In this document: positions 35,818-48,061 of the stretch, in pieces
How the letters are laid out: the number at the start of each line of letters is the position of its first letter
How positions within the stretch are numbered: position 1 is the first letter of the stretch
Source: Hysterangium stoloniferum
Taxonomy: Eukaryota > Basidiomycota > Agaricomycetes > Hysterangiales > Hysterangiaceae
Direction: 5' to 3'
Length of the DNA stretch: 64,000 bases
NCBI GenBank assembly: GCA_015178975.1
Contig: WHVD01000053.1
Span: 124,001 to 188,000, forward strand
Position numbers and translations under genes: made by a program
The notes under the pieces: model-generated
Database searches by the model: none
The model's input: the letters and a program-made list of their open reading frames with translations, nothing else
What the model was told of the DNA's origin: nothing

Positions 35818-35979
35818 TGTTCGTTGTGTGTGGTTTGGACCCATATGTACCCACATGTACTTACTGTAGCGCTATCTGCGTGTTGGCAATCTACCACCGC
35901 CGGTCATTCGAGTTTGAGTCTGAGTCTGAGTTTGGTCACTTCTGGTGACTTCTGTGTCCTTCTATCTACTATTCCAACA
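35818..35979 (+). repeat. Right LTR of the gag-only element
   Basis: It is nearly identical to 34447-34608 and followed by GGATT. Confidence 0.92.
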
Positions 35980-35984
35980 GGATT

Positions 35985-37196
35985 ACGTATAGTCTTGAGA
36001 ACTTACAATTGTTTAGGCATGTTTATACAAGTCTGGCGAGAATTTATTCAGCATCGGGATGAATTCGACCAAAGATCAATTGTCAGAAAAATCGTAGCCT
36101 TGTAGTGGTATTGAGGCGGTTACGAGTCTGTACTCGAGTAAACGCTCGCAGCCGCTCACCTGTACATATTCGTGTTACATGATCTAGTCAAATTTCGTTG
36201 ATCCTCAACACAAAATAGTATATCAAGCCCTAGTCTCTAAAACCTGTAACCTGTAACCTAATCTAAAAACTCCAAAATTTAAATCCTAAACCCTAACCTC
36301 TAAAAACGCCTTGACATGAATATAAACGCCAACTTTTCCACGTTTGGCAATGGTCAGGTAATGTAACGGTATAAACTTTGCTGTTCGAAGTTATCTGTTG
36401 TTCAATTTGGTGTTATATATATTACAAATAGAGTTACGATCGTAAATGGAATGTTAGTTAACATCGCATCCTCTCTTTCATACACTTGATATTTATGTAA
36501 GCCAAGGAAAAAAACCTATCTCCGTCGACACGAGAAGGATAGTAAGTCGAGTGAGGGACTGTGGATCGTACTGTAGATATTTATGGTGAAAAACGATATG
36601 AGTGTGAAACTATGAGTGTGAAACATCATTATTGTAACATAGAAAAAAAATGCGATTGCGAATCACATGGGTATTTTAGGGTGTTGTTGAAACACCCTGA
36701 TCGTATTACCTCAGGGCAACATAGACATGAGCACACGTAGACCCTTAATTTCGACAATATATTCTTTTGATAGTCATTTTTCATCAATTCCAAAAAGTAT
36801 TCATTAAACCACGTGACTACAGTGACACATCAAAGTCAAAGATGCCTCTAGGCGATGTACAGTATGTCCACAATCAACAATAATTACTTCCTAATACCGA
36901 TCTAACTTAATATTAGTTGCAAATACTCAATTGCTGTCAATGTTAGCTAATTCGCTAACCTTCAACAAGTCGCTAATCATTCTTGGCGTCCCAAAAGGGT
37001 CGTCGGGCTACAAATCGGCTGCAAGAGTGTGACGACTCGTGTCTTAAACTTGGACACTCCACATTCATCTTGTTTGTACAAAACATGAAGCGATCAAAGG
37101 CCGTACGCTAATCATAACCATACTAGTGTAGCGACGACTCAAAAGGCGTCAAGGTTCCCAATAGAACGTTCTTTACCTCTTTCTTTCTTACCACAA
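35985..37196. other. Host-like intergenic region before the secreted-protein gene
   Basis: A short coding-like plus-strand stretch (QVWREFIQHRDEFDQRSI, 36020-36105) could be an exon of an unidentified host gene cut by the insertions to its left. CCTGTAACCTGTAACC and AACCCTAACC words near 36236-36300 look like decayed telomere-type repeats. The part just before 37197 is the promoter of the next gene. Confidence 0.4.
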
Positions 37197-38097
37197 ATGG
37201 TTCGCCTTCTTGCTGTCTGCACCGCTGCTTTTGAGCTTTTCCTCGTTGCCCACGCTCTCATTGAAAGCACTCCGCGTACTCATCTACCCCAGCTTGAGAA
37301 AAGAATCGCAGGTTTGCTGGCTGTTCGTTCCGTGTCCTGCGGTAATGGGGGTGAGCTGCGGGAATATCAAACCATTAGTCCTTCTCTCTCTTATCTCTTT
37401 ATCCAGAATCCTGCGCGGATGGGCAGAAATGCGTACCGAATGGATGCTGTCTTCTATCTGATGTAGTGTGCAGTATGTGGATTTTTGCATAATATGATCC
37501 ATACAGCACTCACATCCTTTTAGGCCCTGCAGACGGAGGAGGATGTTGTCGCTCTGGGTGTGTTTGCCTTTATTTTATTTTTCTTGTCATGTCTGATGCA
37601 GCTGTTAGCACTTATTGCGATGACTTCGATGGTTGTTGCCCAAACGGAGAAACTTGCACAGCTGGTGGTGGCGGCATCATCACGCTTCCCAACCCAGGCG
37701 ATGACACCCCTACCACCACCAACAACTTCCCCGCGCCAACCTTGACCCATTCCACGCCAACTTCGTCCCCTGCCACTCAGCTTGGTGTCAGCACCAGCCC
37801 AGGCTTTGGTGGCGGCGGATTTGGAACCACTTCTTTCAACATTCCCTCGGCCGTGAGTTCACCTGTGACCATCGCCGCGTATGTGTGTTCCCCTAATTGT
37901 GCGATACTATTATTGATGTGTGTCTTTTTTTTAGCCCCTCGAACTTGGGTGGAACCCTTGGCGGGTTAAACCCAACCACAACCGCGAACTCTGGTTCAGG
38001 TGCAGGTGCCGGCATAGCTGCGAATGGGGGAGTTGCTATCAGCATTTCTGTATGGAAAGTCGCTGCTTTTGCCTTGTTGTCAACGTTCTTCCTCTGA
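37197..38097 (+). CDS. Cysteine-rich secreted protein, probably GPI-anchored
   Basis: Five exons join in frame: 37197-37311, 37407-37472, 37524-37557, 37609-37878 and 37935-38097, giving 215 aa. All introns have GT-AG ends. Residues 1-20 (MVRLLAVCTAAFELFLVAHA) form a signal peptide. The small exons encode a compact cysteine module, CADGQKCVPNGCC then GGGCCRSGTYCDDFDGCC and NGETC, with paired CC motifs like those in small knottin or chitin-binding-type folds. A Thr/Ser/Pro/Gly-rich linker follows. The end ANGGVAISISVWKVAAFALL plus a short hydrophobic tail is a GPI-attachment signal, with likely cleavage at small residues near N-G-G. A cell-surface or wall-bound role is expected. It stands alone among transposon fossils and no break is seen. 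Confidence 0.85.
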
Positions 38098-38869
38098 GAA
38101 AATCAAATACTTAATATTGATCTCAAAAGCCTTCCATTCGTTTTTCTCGTGTATTTAGCTGATTATCCTCTATGGAGTAATGGTTTCTTATTTCGGCTCT
38201 CTGAGTATACAAGCTGAGCAGTAGAATTGACCGGTTCCACTTGGGCCTCAATTGGTAAACATACTTTGGGGACACATGCCTATATCCTCTCGAATATCGG
38301 AGGTATTGGCCTTTGGTGCTGCCGCAGAGTGCAGTACTTAAAAGTCCCTGGAAGCATTTGCTGATATCACAGTCTGCATAGAGGTAACTTCATAGCTTCA
38401 TGAAAATTTCGCAACTTCGCCTTGACTCAATTGATCAATCAAACGACCTTCTAAACTTCAAGATGTAACAGTACGCAGTATAACCATTGAACGATATAAC
38501 CACAAGTGTTCCCAGGGGGATCGGATAGGATGAGTCTACGTCGGATGCGGGTGCTAATTTAGTGCTTGAATTCCCTTCGAATATCTAAGATGTCCGCCGG
38601 ATGCTTGTTATCTAACTGTACGTTGTAATTATGAAGCCCCGACATCATACATATTGGATTACATGGTATTAGACGTGTGGAAAGCAAGGAAGTTATATTT
38701 CACTTACCATTGGTTATTAAAACATATCCAAACAATCATTAATTAGTATATATTTTTTATTTCGCAGAATAGTCTCCTTAGTTGTTTACCATAACGGTCC
38801 CAAGTAAGGTGTAAGGTGTAAGTAGTGTTGTTTATACTCTTAGTTCATTTATGCTGACTAGGAGAGTGT
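38098..38869. other. Intergenic, nothing recognised
   Basis: This is host-like DNA with ordinary CpG. No gene or repeat is seen apart from the 3' flank of the secreted-protein gene. Confidence 0.5.
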
Positions 38870-39690
38870 AAGCCTGGCGCCACAGTTTGGGCATTCATGG
38901 AGCATCCTCTGGAAGAGTAGCTTCTGCAATAGGGCATTCAGAACATGATGGCCTGGTTTCATGCAAAGGAGGCAGAGGTTGTTATCCATATGATGTTGCC
39001 ATTCCTGCAGAGTAAGTTTGCCATTGGGCTCAAATTTGCCTGTAAGGTCAGGTTTTGTGGGGGGTTGTTTTATTGATTACTGACCCTTGTCGTTGTTGCT
39101 GTTGTTGTTCCCTGTAAGGCTGTCGGTATCAGCCTCACTCGGTCAACACAGACAGGACTAAGTTTTCTTTATTTTTAAAATATCAGTAGGATACAAGGTG
39201 AATGTGAGGTTCCTTAGGGAAGAGTGGGGAAAGGATTAATGGTCGAAGAGAAGATTGATTCTATCACTAGGATATGGGTTTTTATGTAGTCAAGGTGAAT
39301 GTGGTGGGAGAACAAAGAACCACATGATCAGAAACAAGGGCGCTACTTAGGTGGAACAATGAGTGGTTGATGGGAGAGGGTTGGTGATGACGTATGTGGT
39401 AAGGTGGCCAGGCTTACATTCCCCAAGGTATTGCTATTAGAAGATTCATCCTTCAGGTGATATGGGAGGCCTGTGTAGAATTTGTGCCTGAGGGCCACAT
39501 CACCCCACTGGCAACATGCAATGAGATCATTGCACTGTCAATGTATTCAGTGATGCACTGACTGTCCTTCATCTTGAGGCTGGTGAGGCTATTCTTAGAA
39601 TCTCCTGTGTTGTCATATGGTCCAAAGTTTGTTTGAAGTTCTTTGACAAAAGCTCTCCAATCTTGGAGGCAAATGGGTTCTTCCAAGGTG
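38870..39690 (-). mobile_element. Gypsy-type gag remnant with a nested solo LTR, fossil
   Basis: Minus-strand pieces on both sides of 39113-39418 match the gag region at 53630-55380: DWRAFVKELQTNFGPYD here against NWDTFVKELETNFGPYN there, and a zinc-knuckle-like region at 38940-39010. It is broken in several places. The nested LTR is younger than the gag. Confidence 0.65.
39113..39418 (-). mobile_element. Solo LTR (family F), inserted in the Gypsy gag
   Basis: It reads TGTAAGGCTGTCGGTATCAG to GGCCAGGCTTACA, flanked by TTCCC (39108-39112 and 39419-39423). It is inverse to the copy at 32234-32626 and is shorter because it has a single copy of the internal repeat. Confidence 0.9.
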
Positions 39691-39724
39691 AGCCTGCAGC
39701 ATCTGGACCCTGCCTTATATGCAC

Positions 39725-40410
39725 CTGACCCTCTATATGTATGGTACCCAAAGTACAGTCACAACCAGAGTGCCTGCTGGACCCATGCACATCAAACCTG
39801 TCCATAGCTAACTCTGTCTCACATGCCAGTTACTGGACTCCACCCGGACAACCCATCAGCTCTCTAACTGAGCCCTGTTCCTGTTATGGTCAAGTGACCT
39901 GTCATGATTCATCCTCCACTTCCTTTCCATCCCTAATACCCAGTTCGGTATTTGCTCATCTCATTTTATGTTTACTTGTTTTGCACCTCATTATTACCAG
40001 ATGTGGTATTGCATATACATAATTCCACAGTCTATATAGTCTCCCATACTCATGTACTTACAATCCAGTTTGAATCTCGAACTAGTTACACCCCAAATAC
40101 ATCCTGATCCAGTCTCTACTCCTCTTGTCTGTCTGGATGCTCAATTCCTGGAACTCCCATGGGAACTCTGGAATCTACATTTTCCTTGTAGGCATTCCAT
40201 CAGCTCAAAATATGGATACCCAAATGAGTGTACGAGGGTGCAGCACAAAAGTTGAAGCCAAGTCCATCTCAGTACTCTGGTAATTATTCTGATATTCCTT
40301 GTACTAATCCCTGGAAACTCCCTGGACTATTACCCAGGGACTCCACAGGACATCCCTGGAAAGTGTTTGGAATATTACCAGAAACTCCATGGCTCGAGAT
40401 CCTTGGAACT
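39725..40410 (+). mobile_element. LTR family H, diverged copy, fossil
   Basis: Order and words follow the family (GTCAAGTGACCTGTCATGA, TATATAGTCTCCCATAC, TTACAATCCAG, GTTGAAGCCAAGTCC), but divergence is strong. Ends are not sharply defined. Confidence 0.5.
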
Positions 40411-41350
40411 TAACAACTGGTGTAAAACCACCATTTCAAGAGGTTTCACAGGGCCAGGCACACTCGGACTTTATTCACCTTCATTGTCAAGGTCCATGAA
40501 GACTTCCATTGAGCCACCCTGGGGTTGTGTTAATGCAGGAGGGGGGGCATATGTCAGTATGCCATGGTATGAACCAAAAATGCTAGTATTACCAAGCTAC
40601 CATTGTAGAGAGTTCAATCGAAAAGTGACCTACATGGCAATAGTTTCAAGTCACGTCACAAGCACAAATTCTTATATATACTTTGGCACTCGAGATGACT
40701 TCTACACAGCCAAATCAGTTTCACCAAACAGATGACCAAAACTCCATCATGTTCAACACTGGATCGTCCTCCAAAGTAACCCTCAGTTCCTACTCAAAAC
40801 TGACTCTTCACTCCCAAATAGAACTCCAGCCAATAACATCTCGTTTCTCCTCATCCTCAGACATCATTCCCAAGCCCCTACCAGCCCACTCATGCTCCTC
40901 CAAGAAATACCATCGTTTCCTCCATCGACAAGGTATTTGAAGGTATTTGACTCCCATATGCTCCAGACGATCCTGCCTTTATTCGTATACAACACTATGA
41001 TGGCTCCTCCGAAATCCTCCACTATCGATTTGATTGAGTGTTCCAGCAGGACTGTTCCCCACCGTCATTGGGAATCTGTTACATGGCAACGTTCACTCCA
41101 ATAGGAGATCACAGAGGACCCAAGTTATTCACGACCCCAGTTCCAGAGGGAAGTCAAGTAGAGCCTCGTCGAGGTCGTCCTCGATTCGTGTTCCTTGCAT
41201 GGTTGTGGAGCCTACTCACCACCTGGTTCTAAAATGGTGATTGATTGTGTCCCCTCCTTATACTGCAAAACTAGGAACAGGATACGTCCAATCTCGGTTC
41301 ATCGATTGGTAATATTGTCAAGATTTTGAAATCAAGCATAGCATTTGAGG
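40411..41350. other. Unidentified open stretches, probably element interior
   Basis: Plus-strand frames at 40683-40940 and 41034-41240 are Ser/Pro/Thr- or Arg-rich with no named domain. The position after a family H LTR suggests internal sequence of an LTR element, but I cannot confirm it. Confidence 0.35.
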
Positions 41351-41955
41351 GTGATGCATTATCATGAGATTCTTGAGTGTTTCTGACTCATATCATCAAT
41401 GTTTCATCAGCCATGACTTCTATTACTCCATCTCTCCTATTGTCTGACTCACTTCCCCTATTGTTCTATTGTGTTTCCCCATTTATCCATATCACATGTC
41501 TGATCTCATCTTTTGTTTGTCATTCTCTTATTGTTCAGCGCAGCCTCCCCCTTTTATTATTCACAGCTTTACTAACATTCTTATTGTGATGACTCAGAGA
41601 TGACTCACACCATATCACATCATTATTGTGTCGCATGTATATAAGGGCCTCTCTTTTGCCCACTATTGGACAAGCAATTTCGTTGTATCTCATTTTGAAG
41701 CTCATTCTTAAGGACAATCTCTTAAGTCTTACTCTTCTCACTCCTACGGCCAGTAAGGGGTACTATAGTGTCTCTTATTCTTGAAGTTCTACATTCTACG
41801 ACATTGGGCTTACATCAGCCTTTTGTATTCATCTTCGATTACATCATCCAAGGTCCGATCTCTAGCCTCTCGCTCCGAGTGTGTTTGGTTATTGTAATGT
41901 ATTAGTCTTATTTTAATACTATTTTCCGAAAAAGGAGTCCAATGCTCTATCAAAA
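41351..41955 (+). repeat. Possible LTR-like unit with promoter-like site
   Basis: TATATAAGGGCCTCTC near 41638 and a block from TGATGCATTATCATGAG (41352) to GGGCTTACATCA (41817) look like an LTR, but no target duplication was found. Confidence 0.3.
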
Positions 41956-42472
41956 TGTGCAAATACTCAATTCACTACAAGGTAAAATAATTTAAGTATT
42001 TGATATTAATCAGTGGCAGCCTAAATAGACTTAGAACCCCTGAAGTCAAGAGTTTACTTGAATATATGCACCCAACTTCGCAAAGAAGGTTTTGAGAGCT
42101 GCTTGTGCAAGCTTGTTCTTTTTCTGTGATAACAACTACTAAAATAAGAATAACAATTTACTGATTCCGAAGCTAGATTTAACTTCAATGCTAGCTAGTT
42201 TATATATACTTTATACTATTTATCAAATAGTAAAAATATTAATAAACAGGTCAAAAGATTAGATATAGAATAAAACACTATTTGGCTAATATATGCTTTA
42301 CTTACACTAACCTACAAGGTCTACTGTGATATTAACTTATCAGGATCTTAATGTAGTCTTAAGGATTCTGCAAGGATATTCTCAGTATTTGTTTATGTGA
42401 ATATGCTTTACTGATTCACAATAAATGAACAAAGGAACGGGATTATTTGCAATGTAATAAACAGTCAAATTA

Positions 42473-42850
42473 CTCAACTAGAGGTGACTGAAGTCTTAAA
42501 CTACAAATAACAATGTAGAGAAAACTAATAATCAAATACTCAATTAAGAGATGACTATAGTATAAGATTATTTATATATTATTAGTTAATAACCAACAAC
42601 TCTAACTGAGGTGGAAATAATATATAAAAGATAGCCAACTATTCAGTTAAGAAGTGGCAAGGGGGAACAAAAGTCAACAACTCAGATTGAGGTGACAGGG
42701 GAACAGCAGATCAGTCAACAGCTCAGATTGAGGTGACAAGGGATCTGATTGGGCCAACAACTCTGATAGAGGTGGCAAGGGTTTCCAACAGCTCTGATAG
42801 AGGTGGAATTAGATGTCCAACTGCCCAGATAGGGGTGGAGTAGCCTGCTT
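42473..42850 (+). repeat. Degenerate tandem array inside the LTR
   Basis: About ten loosely repeated units of roughly 25-45 bp carry CAACNNCTCNGATNGAGGTGNCA. The later units, near 42680-42830, are the most alike. Confidence 0.65.
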
Positions 42851-43305
42851 GCTGCAGTGACACACACAGATGTGGTGAGATGATATGATAATATGATTGA
42901 TTTTTTTATTCAAGGCTGGAGCTGAGCTCCTTATATACATTTTAGTCTGAGACATTTAGAAGATTCTAGAAGATTTAATGATGTCATTCTGGGAGGAGTG
43001 ATGTCATTTAGAATTTTCTAGAATTTTCTAGAGCATTGTGGAAGGTTCTAACTACTTCTAAGACACTATAGAATATTCTTGGCATAATGGAACATTGTAG
43101 AATTTTATAGAATATTCTACAATATTCTATCTAATATTAGTACCTATTAACTAATGTTCCATTGGAAGCCACTGGAATGTTCCAGAGAGTTTCCTGTTTT
43201 TGTTGCAGTAGCATATATGATGACATAATGCTCTCGCGCCTGTGCGCGCGCATGACACCCTTCGCGTCTTGTGACTGTCACGCGTTGTGACAGTCGCGCG
43301 CCTGT

Positions 43306-43400
43306 GTGACCGTCGCGCGCCTTTGTGACCGTCGCGCGCCTCTGTGACCGTCGCGCGCCTCTGTGACCGTCGCGCGCCTCTGTGACCGTCGCGCGCCCTT
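43306..43400 (+). repeat. GC-rich 19-bp minisatellite
   Basis: Five nearly identical units of GTGACCGTCGCGCGCCTCT start at 43306, 43325, 43344, 43363 and 43382. Decayed units lie on both sides (43271-43305 and 43401-43450). Each unit has several CpGs, in sharp contrast to the CpG-poor surroundings. Confidence 0.93.
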
Positions 43401-43954
43401 GTGACAACTGTCACTTGTTATGACGGTTGTCACTCGTTGTGACGATTTTCCCGCGCGCCGTGTAATAAACGCCAGGCCGGTTTTATATTATTATATAATT
43501 ATTATATTTACTTTTAGTTAGTTATAAATATAATATTTTATTATAATAATATAAAAATATATATATTTCGCCTTGATAATGCGCGAGTATTTCAAATCGC
43601 GTTTTGTCAGCGTCGGAGTTTGAAATATCATGTGAATGTCACATGATTACTTGCGCGTTGTGAATAAGCGCTGAGTCGCCGACATATTAATCAAAAAAGA
43701 ATAAAAAGTAGAAATTCAATAACTTGCTCAATTTATTAGATAAAAATACAAAATAAATTGTATAAATTCAAGATAAATCAAACAAATATTGTACAATTTA
43801 ATCGTCGCAATATAATTACATTTGAATATTTGTTTTCGCAATTTGTTAGGGGAAATTGTTTAAAAATTGGAAAAAACTTAGAAATACATAACAGTTATAG
43901 ACTGGTTTCAAGAACGACTGTGTCAGTGACCGTCATAAAGACTTGACTGTTGCA

Positions 43955-44714
43955 CGCAGGTTATTAGGTATATTCCTAGTAACAAACTTACATCTATGTT
44001 GAGCCTTGAGCAAGGGCCTTTTTGCTTTGACTACATGGTTTAAACCATGCTGTTTCAAGGTCCTCCTGACTTTTTTGGATGAGACATAGGATTCATTGAT
44101 GGAATTGATGAAGTGTGTGGCCTGGACAGCATTATCTAGCTTGCCAGAGGTGATTTGATGTACATATAATCCTCCTTTAATCAATAGGGGAAAGCTTGGA
44201 AGGACATCCTTCTTTCAGGTTTTATTTGTCCATGTCCATCTCCTGACCAATTCTAATTATTAGTAGACTTGCTAAGTCCTATTATAGAGGCCACATTCCT
44301 ATTGGAGAGTCCATTTTGGAGGAGAGAGATGGCCTATCCTCTTTTGAGAGGAGAAATAGCTTTTATGATGAGAGAAATAGTTGAAATGTGACTGTGACAG
44401 TCACATATCAATTAGAACATTGAATATATGTACAAGATTTATTTTGGAATTTTTCCATTCCTCTAGTGGATGTTATGATAGAGTAAAATCAGTGAAAAAA
44501 GCAGGACAAAACTGTCCCAATGATTGGTTATTTTTAAATATTCACTGTGATACCAATTCCCATCTTAATTATGTCATCTTTGGATATGTGAGGGTTAGTA
44601 TGTTCAGGTATGTATATCTGAGAATATTTCCACAATTTTAGGAAATTTATTTGACCAGTAATAAACCATTTAATCAGAATTAACAAAACATTGGGACAGT
44701 TTTGTCCCCTACTG
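43955..44714 (-). mobile_element. Truncated Tc1-like transposon (right part)
   Basis: The right end reads CAGTAGGGGACAAAACTGTC on the minus strand and is followed by TA at 44715-44716. As in the 23-kb element, an inverted copy of the tip (GGACAAAACTGTCCCAATGA) marks the inner border of the end repeat at about 44503. A transposase N-terminal piece with ITSGKLDNAVQATHFINSIN lies at 43933-44184. The left part is lost near 43950. Confidence 0.7.
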
Positions 44715-47700
44715 TATGCGCATACACTTGTCATTGCAGGTCCAATCTCAGTCTAGGTATATGTGAAAACTTGCATTATTAACACTTCCCCTCAAGTCAA
44801 GTGTCAATAAGGCCGAGTTTTGATGTAAAATGAATGAGCTTTGGACAAGAAAGAGCTTTGGTGAATATGTCTGCTGTCATATCTTTAGTAGGACAGTATG
44901 TGAGTATGACTGTGCCATTCTCCACAATTTTGTATATGAATTTGTATCATATGTCAATGTGCTTTGTTCATCCTTGGAACCTATTATTCTTTGATATAAT
45001 AATAGTAGCTTGATTATCGCAGTGTAGTTTGATCAGCTTGATGAATGGATGGAAAATTTCATTCATGAACTTGTGAATCCAGCATGCTTCTTTAATGGTG
45101 TATGTAGCTGCAACGAATTCAGCTTCAGTACCAGATACTGTGAAAGCTATATCTGGCCCGGTACCCATTGCAGCCCACATTAGTGAACCAATGGCTTCAT
45201 GATATGGGATCTTCTTCATATCTTTGTGCTCTCTTGGTGTAGTAGGACATTGCCCCTTTGATAGTAATGGTTTGAGGTCCATAGGCAGTGTGACTGGGGC
45301 TGCATCTTGTAGATTAAAATGTTTGATAATTAGGTCGATATGTATATGCAGTTTGTCCAAATGAAATTGTATGCACTTTTGTATTGTATTTGACCTCTAT
45401 ATTCAGTAACCAATGCAATTTACCCATATCCTTCATTTTGAAGTGTGATTCGAATTGTTCTTTTGTTTGGATTATCCCTTTGTTTGTGTTTGCAGTAAGA
45501 GTGAGATTGTCCATGGCTACTGCAATAATGATGATGTTACATTCCATTTGTTTGTAGAATACGGCTGGATTGGAGAGTGAGCAAGTGAACCCCATTTAAT
45601 TCATTACCTTGCTAAGTAGTTTGTACCATTATCTACCCAATTGTTTTAAACCATATAAAGCTTTCTTTAATTTGAGTTCTTTGGCTGGTAGGCCTTGAAG
45701 GAAAACCTGGTGGTTGGTGCATATACACCGTTTCTGTAAGCTTTGCATTTAAATATGCATTATTGACCTCCATTTGCTCTATAGGCCAGTTGCTCTGAGC
45801 TGCTATGCCTGTTATGAGCCTTAATGAAGCTAGATGAATGATGGGAGAAAATGTCTCCTTGTAATCTGTCCCAAATACTTGGGTAAACCCTTGGGCTACT
45901 AGTCATGCTTTGTATGTGGTAATGTTTCTGTTTGCATTGCATTTTATTCTTAGTGTCCATTTAGAACCAACTATGTTGACTCCTTTGGGTTGTCAATGAG
46001 TTCCCAGGTACTCAAGTCATGTAAGGCTTTCAATTCTTTTAGAAATGCCAGTTTCCACAATGGCCAATCACTGCCTATCATTGCCTCTTCCACTGTAGCT
46101 GGGACACCTTAGAGATTTGCAGGCATCCCTATAGTCTCCAACCTCTCACTGTCCATCTTGTCTATAAAGTCCATCCATTCCGATGGGCTACGTATATGCA
46201 TCTGTGTATGAGGTGTTTTTATTAACTGTAATTGGTGGCTTGCTTGGACTGTTCTCCCATGAAATTGAATCTTCATCAAAACTGTTTTCATCCTGTAAGT
46301 TAATGCATGTAGCTTTTCTGGGCTCTTTGGGTACTTGTAGTCCTGGAGGGAATTTGATCCAACTGGGACCTATATACCTTCCCCTTGTTTGAGATGGCAT
46401 ATATAATCAGATGGGAATATATTTCTTGTACTCCATCTTAATAGCTCTTGAAATGGAGGTTCTGTGTTTTCTGGCAATTCTGGGGTGCCAATGCAAGGTG
46501 ATTGGATTAGTGGTACATTTGTAGGATTTTCAAGAGACTTCTCTATCTCATAATGTTTATGCTCTTGATCTTCTCCTGATGTAAGTATAGGTGCCCTATT
46601 TTACCCAGGGAATGCCATGTTTTATTCTACAGTCACAGTTCACTTTTCTTGGCCAATATATGCAGTGTCCCCTACTATTGAAACTGTATCTGACCCAGTG
46701 GCCCTCTTTTGCCTTGGGTCCTAGCTTCCCACCTTCTGGCTCTGTCCTCACATATACAGTTCCTCCCCACTCTGGTAAGTCACTTAAGTTCAGCTTCTTG
46801 TTGTGGATTAACTCGTATGGCATTTTTCCATCAAGCACTGATGTTGATGTTCTATTCTTTAGATATACTGCATGCTGTATGCACTTGCCCCATAGGAACT
46901 TAGTAGACTAGTAGTGATGAGCATTGATCAGGTGTTTAGCATGTGATTTAATTGTTCTGTGACACCATTTTGCTGGGGAGTATCATGAATGGTTAGTTGC
47001 TGGACTGTCCCTTGGGAGGCTAGATAGTCTTTGAATTCATTCAATGTATATTCACCTCCATTATCTGACTGCAATTTTTTAATTGTAGTATTTCTTTGTT
47101 GTTTTGGGAATGCCTCATATGCCTTGTACTTCTGAAATGCTTCTCCTTTCATTTGTATTACATAAGTCCTTGTTTCCATTGTGAAATCATCAGTGAACGA
47201 TATATACCACCTACAGCCCCCAATGGTTTGAACTTTGGATGGCCCCCACACATCAGTGTATACCTTTTGGCCTTGGGATTTGGCTTGTTCTGATTTACAG
47301 ATTTTTGGGATTGACTCCAGGGTGATCTTCCCTTTGGTGCAGGCTTCACAAAACTTGACAGGCTTTGAATAATCTAATGTGATGCCTTCAATTGCACCAT
47401 TTTAGACCATTTGTTTTGTGGCAGTTGGTGCTATATGTGTCCCAGATGTGTATGCAGCTCATTTATAGTCATCATAGTGCATGCTTCACTTTGTAAGTTG
47501 TTAGCCTCAAGCCTAATATAATTTGTTTGATAAAGACCATTAATTTGGTTGATTTGCCCACATATACCTCCCTCTGGGTTTTGAAGGGTGCATTTTCCAT
47601 CACCAAATGTGCATGTGAACCCCTTTTTATCACAATGTGCAATAGACACTATAGTAAAGGCTAATTCAGGTGAGTACAACACATCTTGCAATGTGATGTT

Positions 47701-48061
47701 AGTGGGCTTGCTGCCATTTAGTACTTGTATGCACATATTGCTGATTCCTGTGGCTAAGAATTCTGTTTAATCAGCAGCATGAATTTTCCAAGGTGGATGT
47801 ATTGTTTTGAAGCTGGAGAACAAGTTTAGGTATGGGGACATGTGAGAATTGGCCCCAGAGTCCCATACTTCAATGATATTTGTGCTGCTGCTGCCAGTTT
47901 TGGTATCTGTTAAGACCCCTGTGTTCAGTGAGGTAGCAAATGCATATGACTCCTCATTTGTGATGTTTGCATTCCCACTACTGCCTGTGTAGTGTCCCCC
48001 TTGGTTTGTGTCGCTGCACCTTGTTTTTCCATGCATATATGTACGTATTGTGGCCCTTGCC

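Larger units (their letters stand above)
34447..35979 (+). mobile_element. Gag-only Copia-type LTR element (TR-GAG-like), young
   Basis: The two 162-bp LTRs (34447-34608 and 35818-35979) differ at only two positions. GGATT flanks the element on both sides (34442-34446 and 35980-35984). A primer-binding-type site GGTTATGGGCC follows the left LTR, and a purine tract AGGTGGGAG precedes the right one. Between them is only gag-like sequence; no protease, integrase or reverse transcriptase is seen. It would depend on a relative for movement. About one or two breaks; very recent by LTR identity. Confidence 0.9.
41956..43950 (-). mobile_element. Diverged LTR related to family A (approximate limits), fossil
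   Basis: The left end (GGTAAAATAATTTAAGTATT) aligns with GGTCCAGTAATTTAAATACT in the LTR at 33099. A minus-strand promoter-like TATATAAGGAGCTCAGC lies near 42925. It carries two internal tandem arrays, listed separately. No target duplication was found, so the borders are rough. Confidence 0.45.

Noticed and set aside
35391-35948. 185-aa plus-strand frame
   Set aside because: It runs from the gag-only element across its purine tract into the LTR, with hydrophobic chance content.
41352-41817. Solo LTR with matching target repeats
   Set aside because: The flanks GAGGG and GCCTT do not match, so it is kept only as a weak LTR-like unit.
43147-43414. Two overlapping repetitive protein frames
   Set aside because: They arise from translating the 19-bp minisatellite; no start context or domain.
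43271-43450. CRISPR-like array
   Set aside because: The units are direct tandem copies without spacers, in a eukaryotic LTR.
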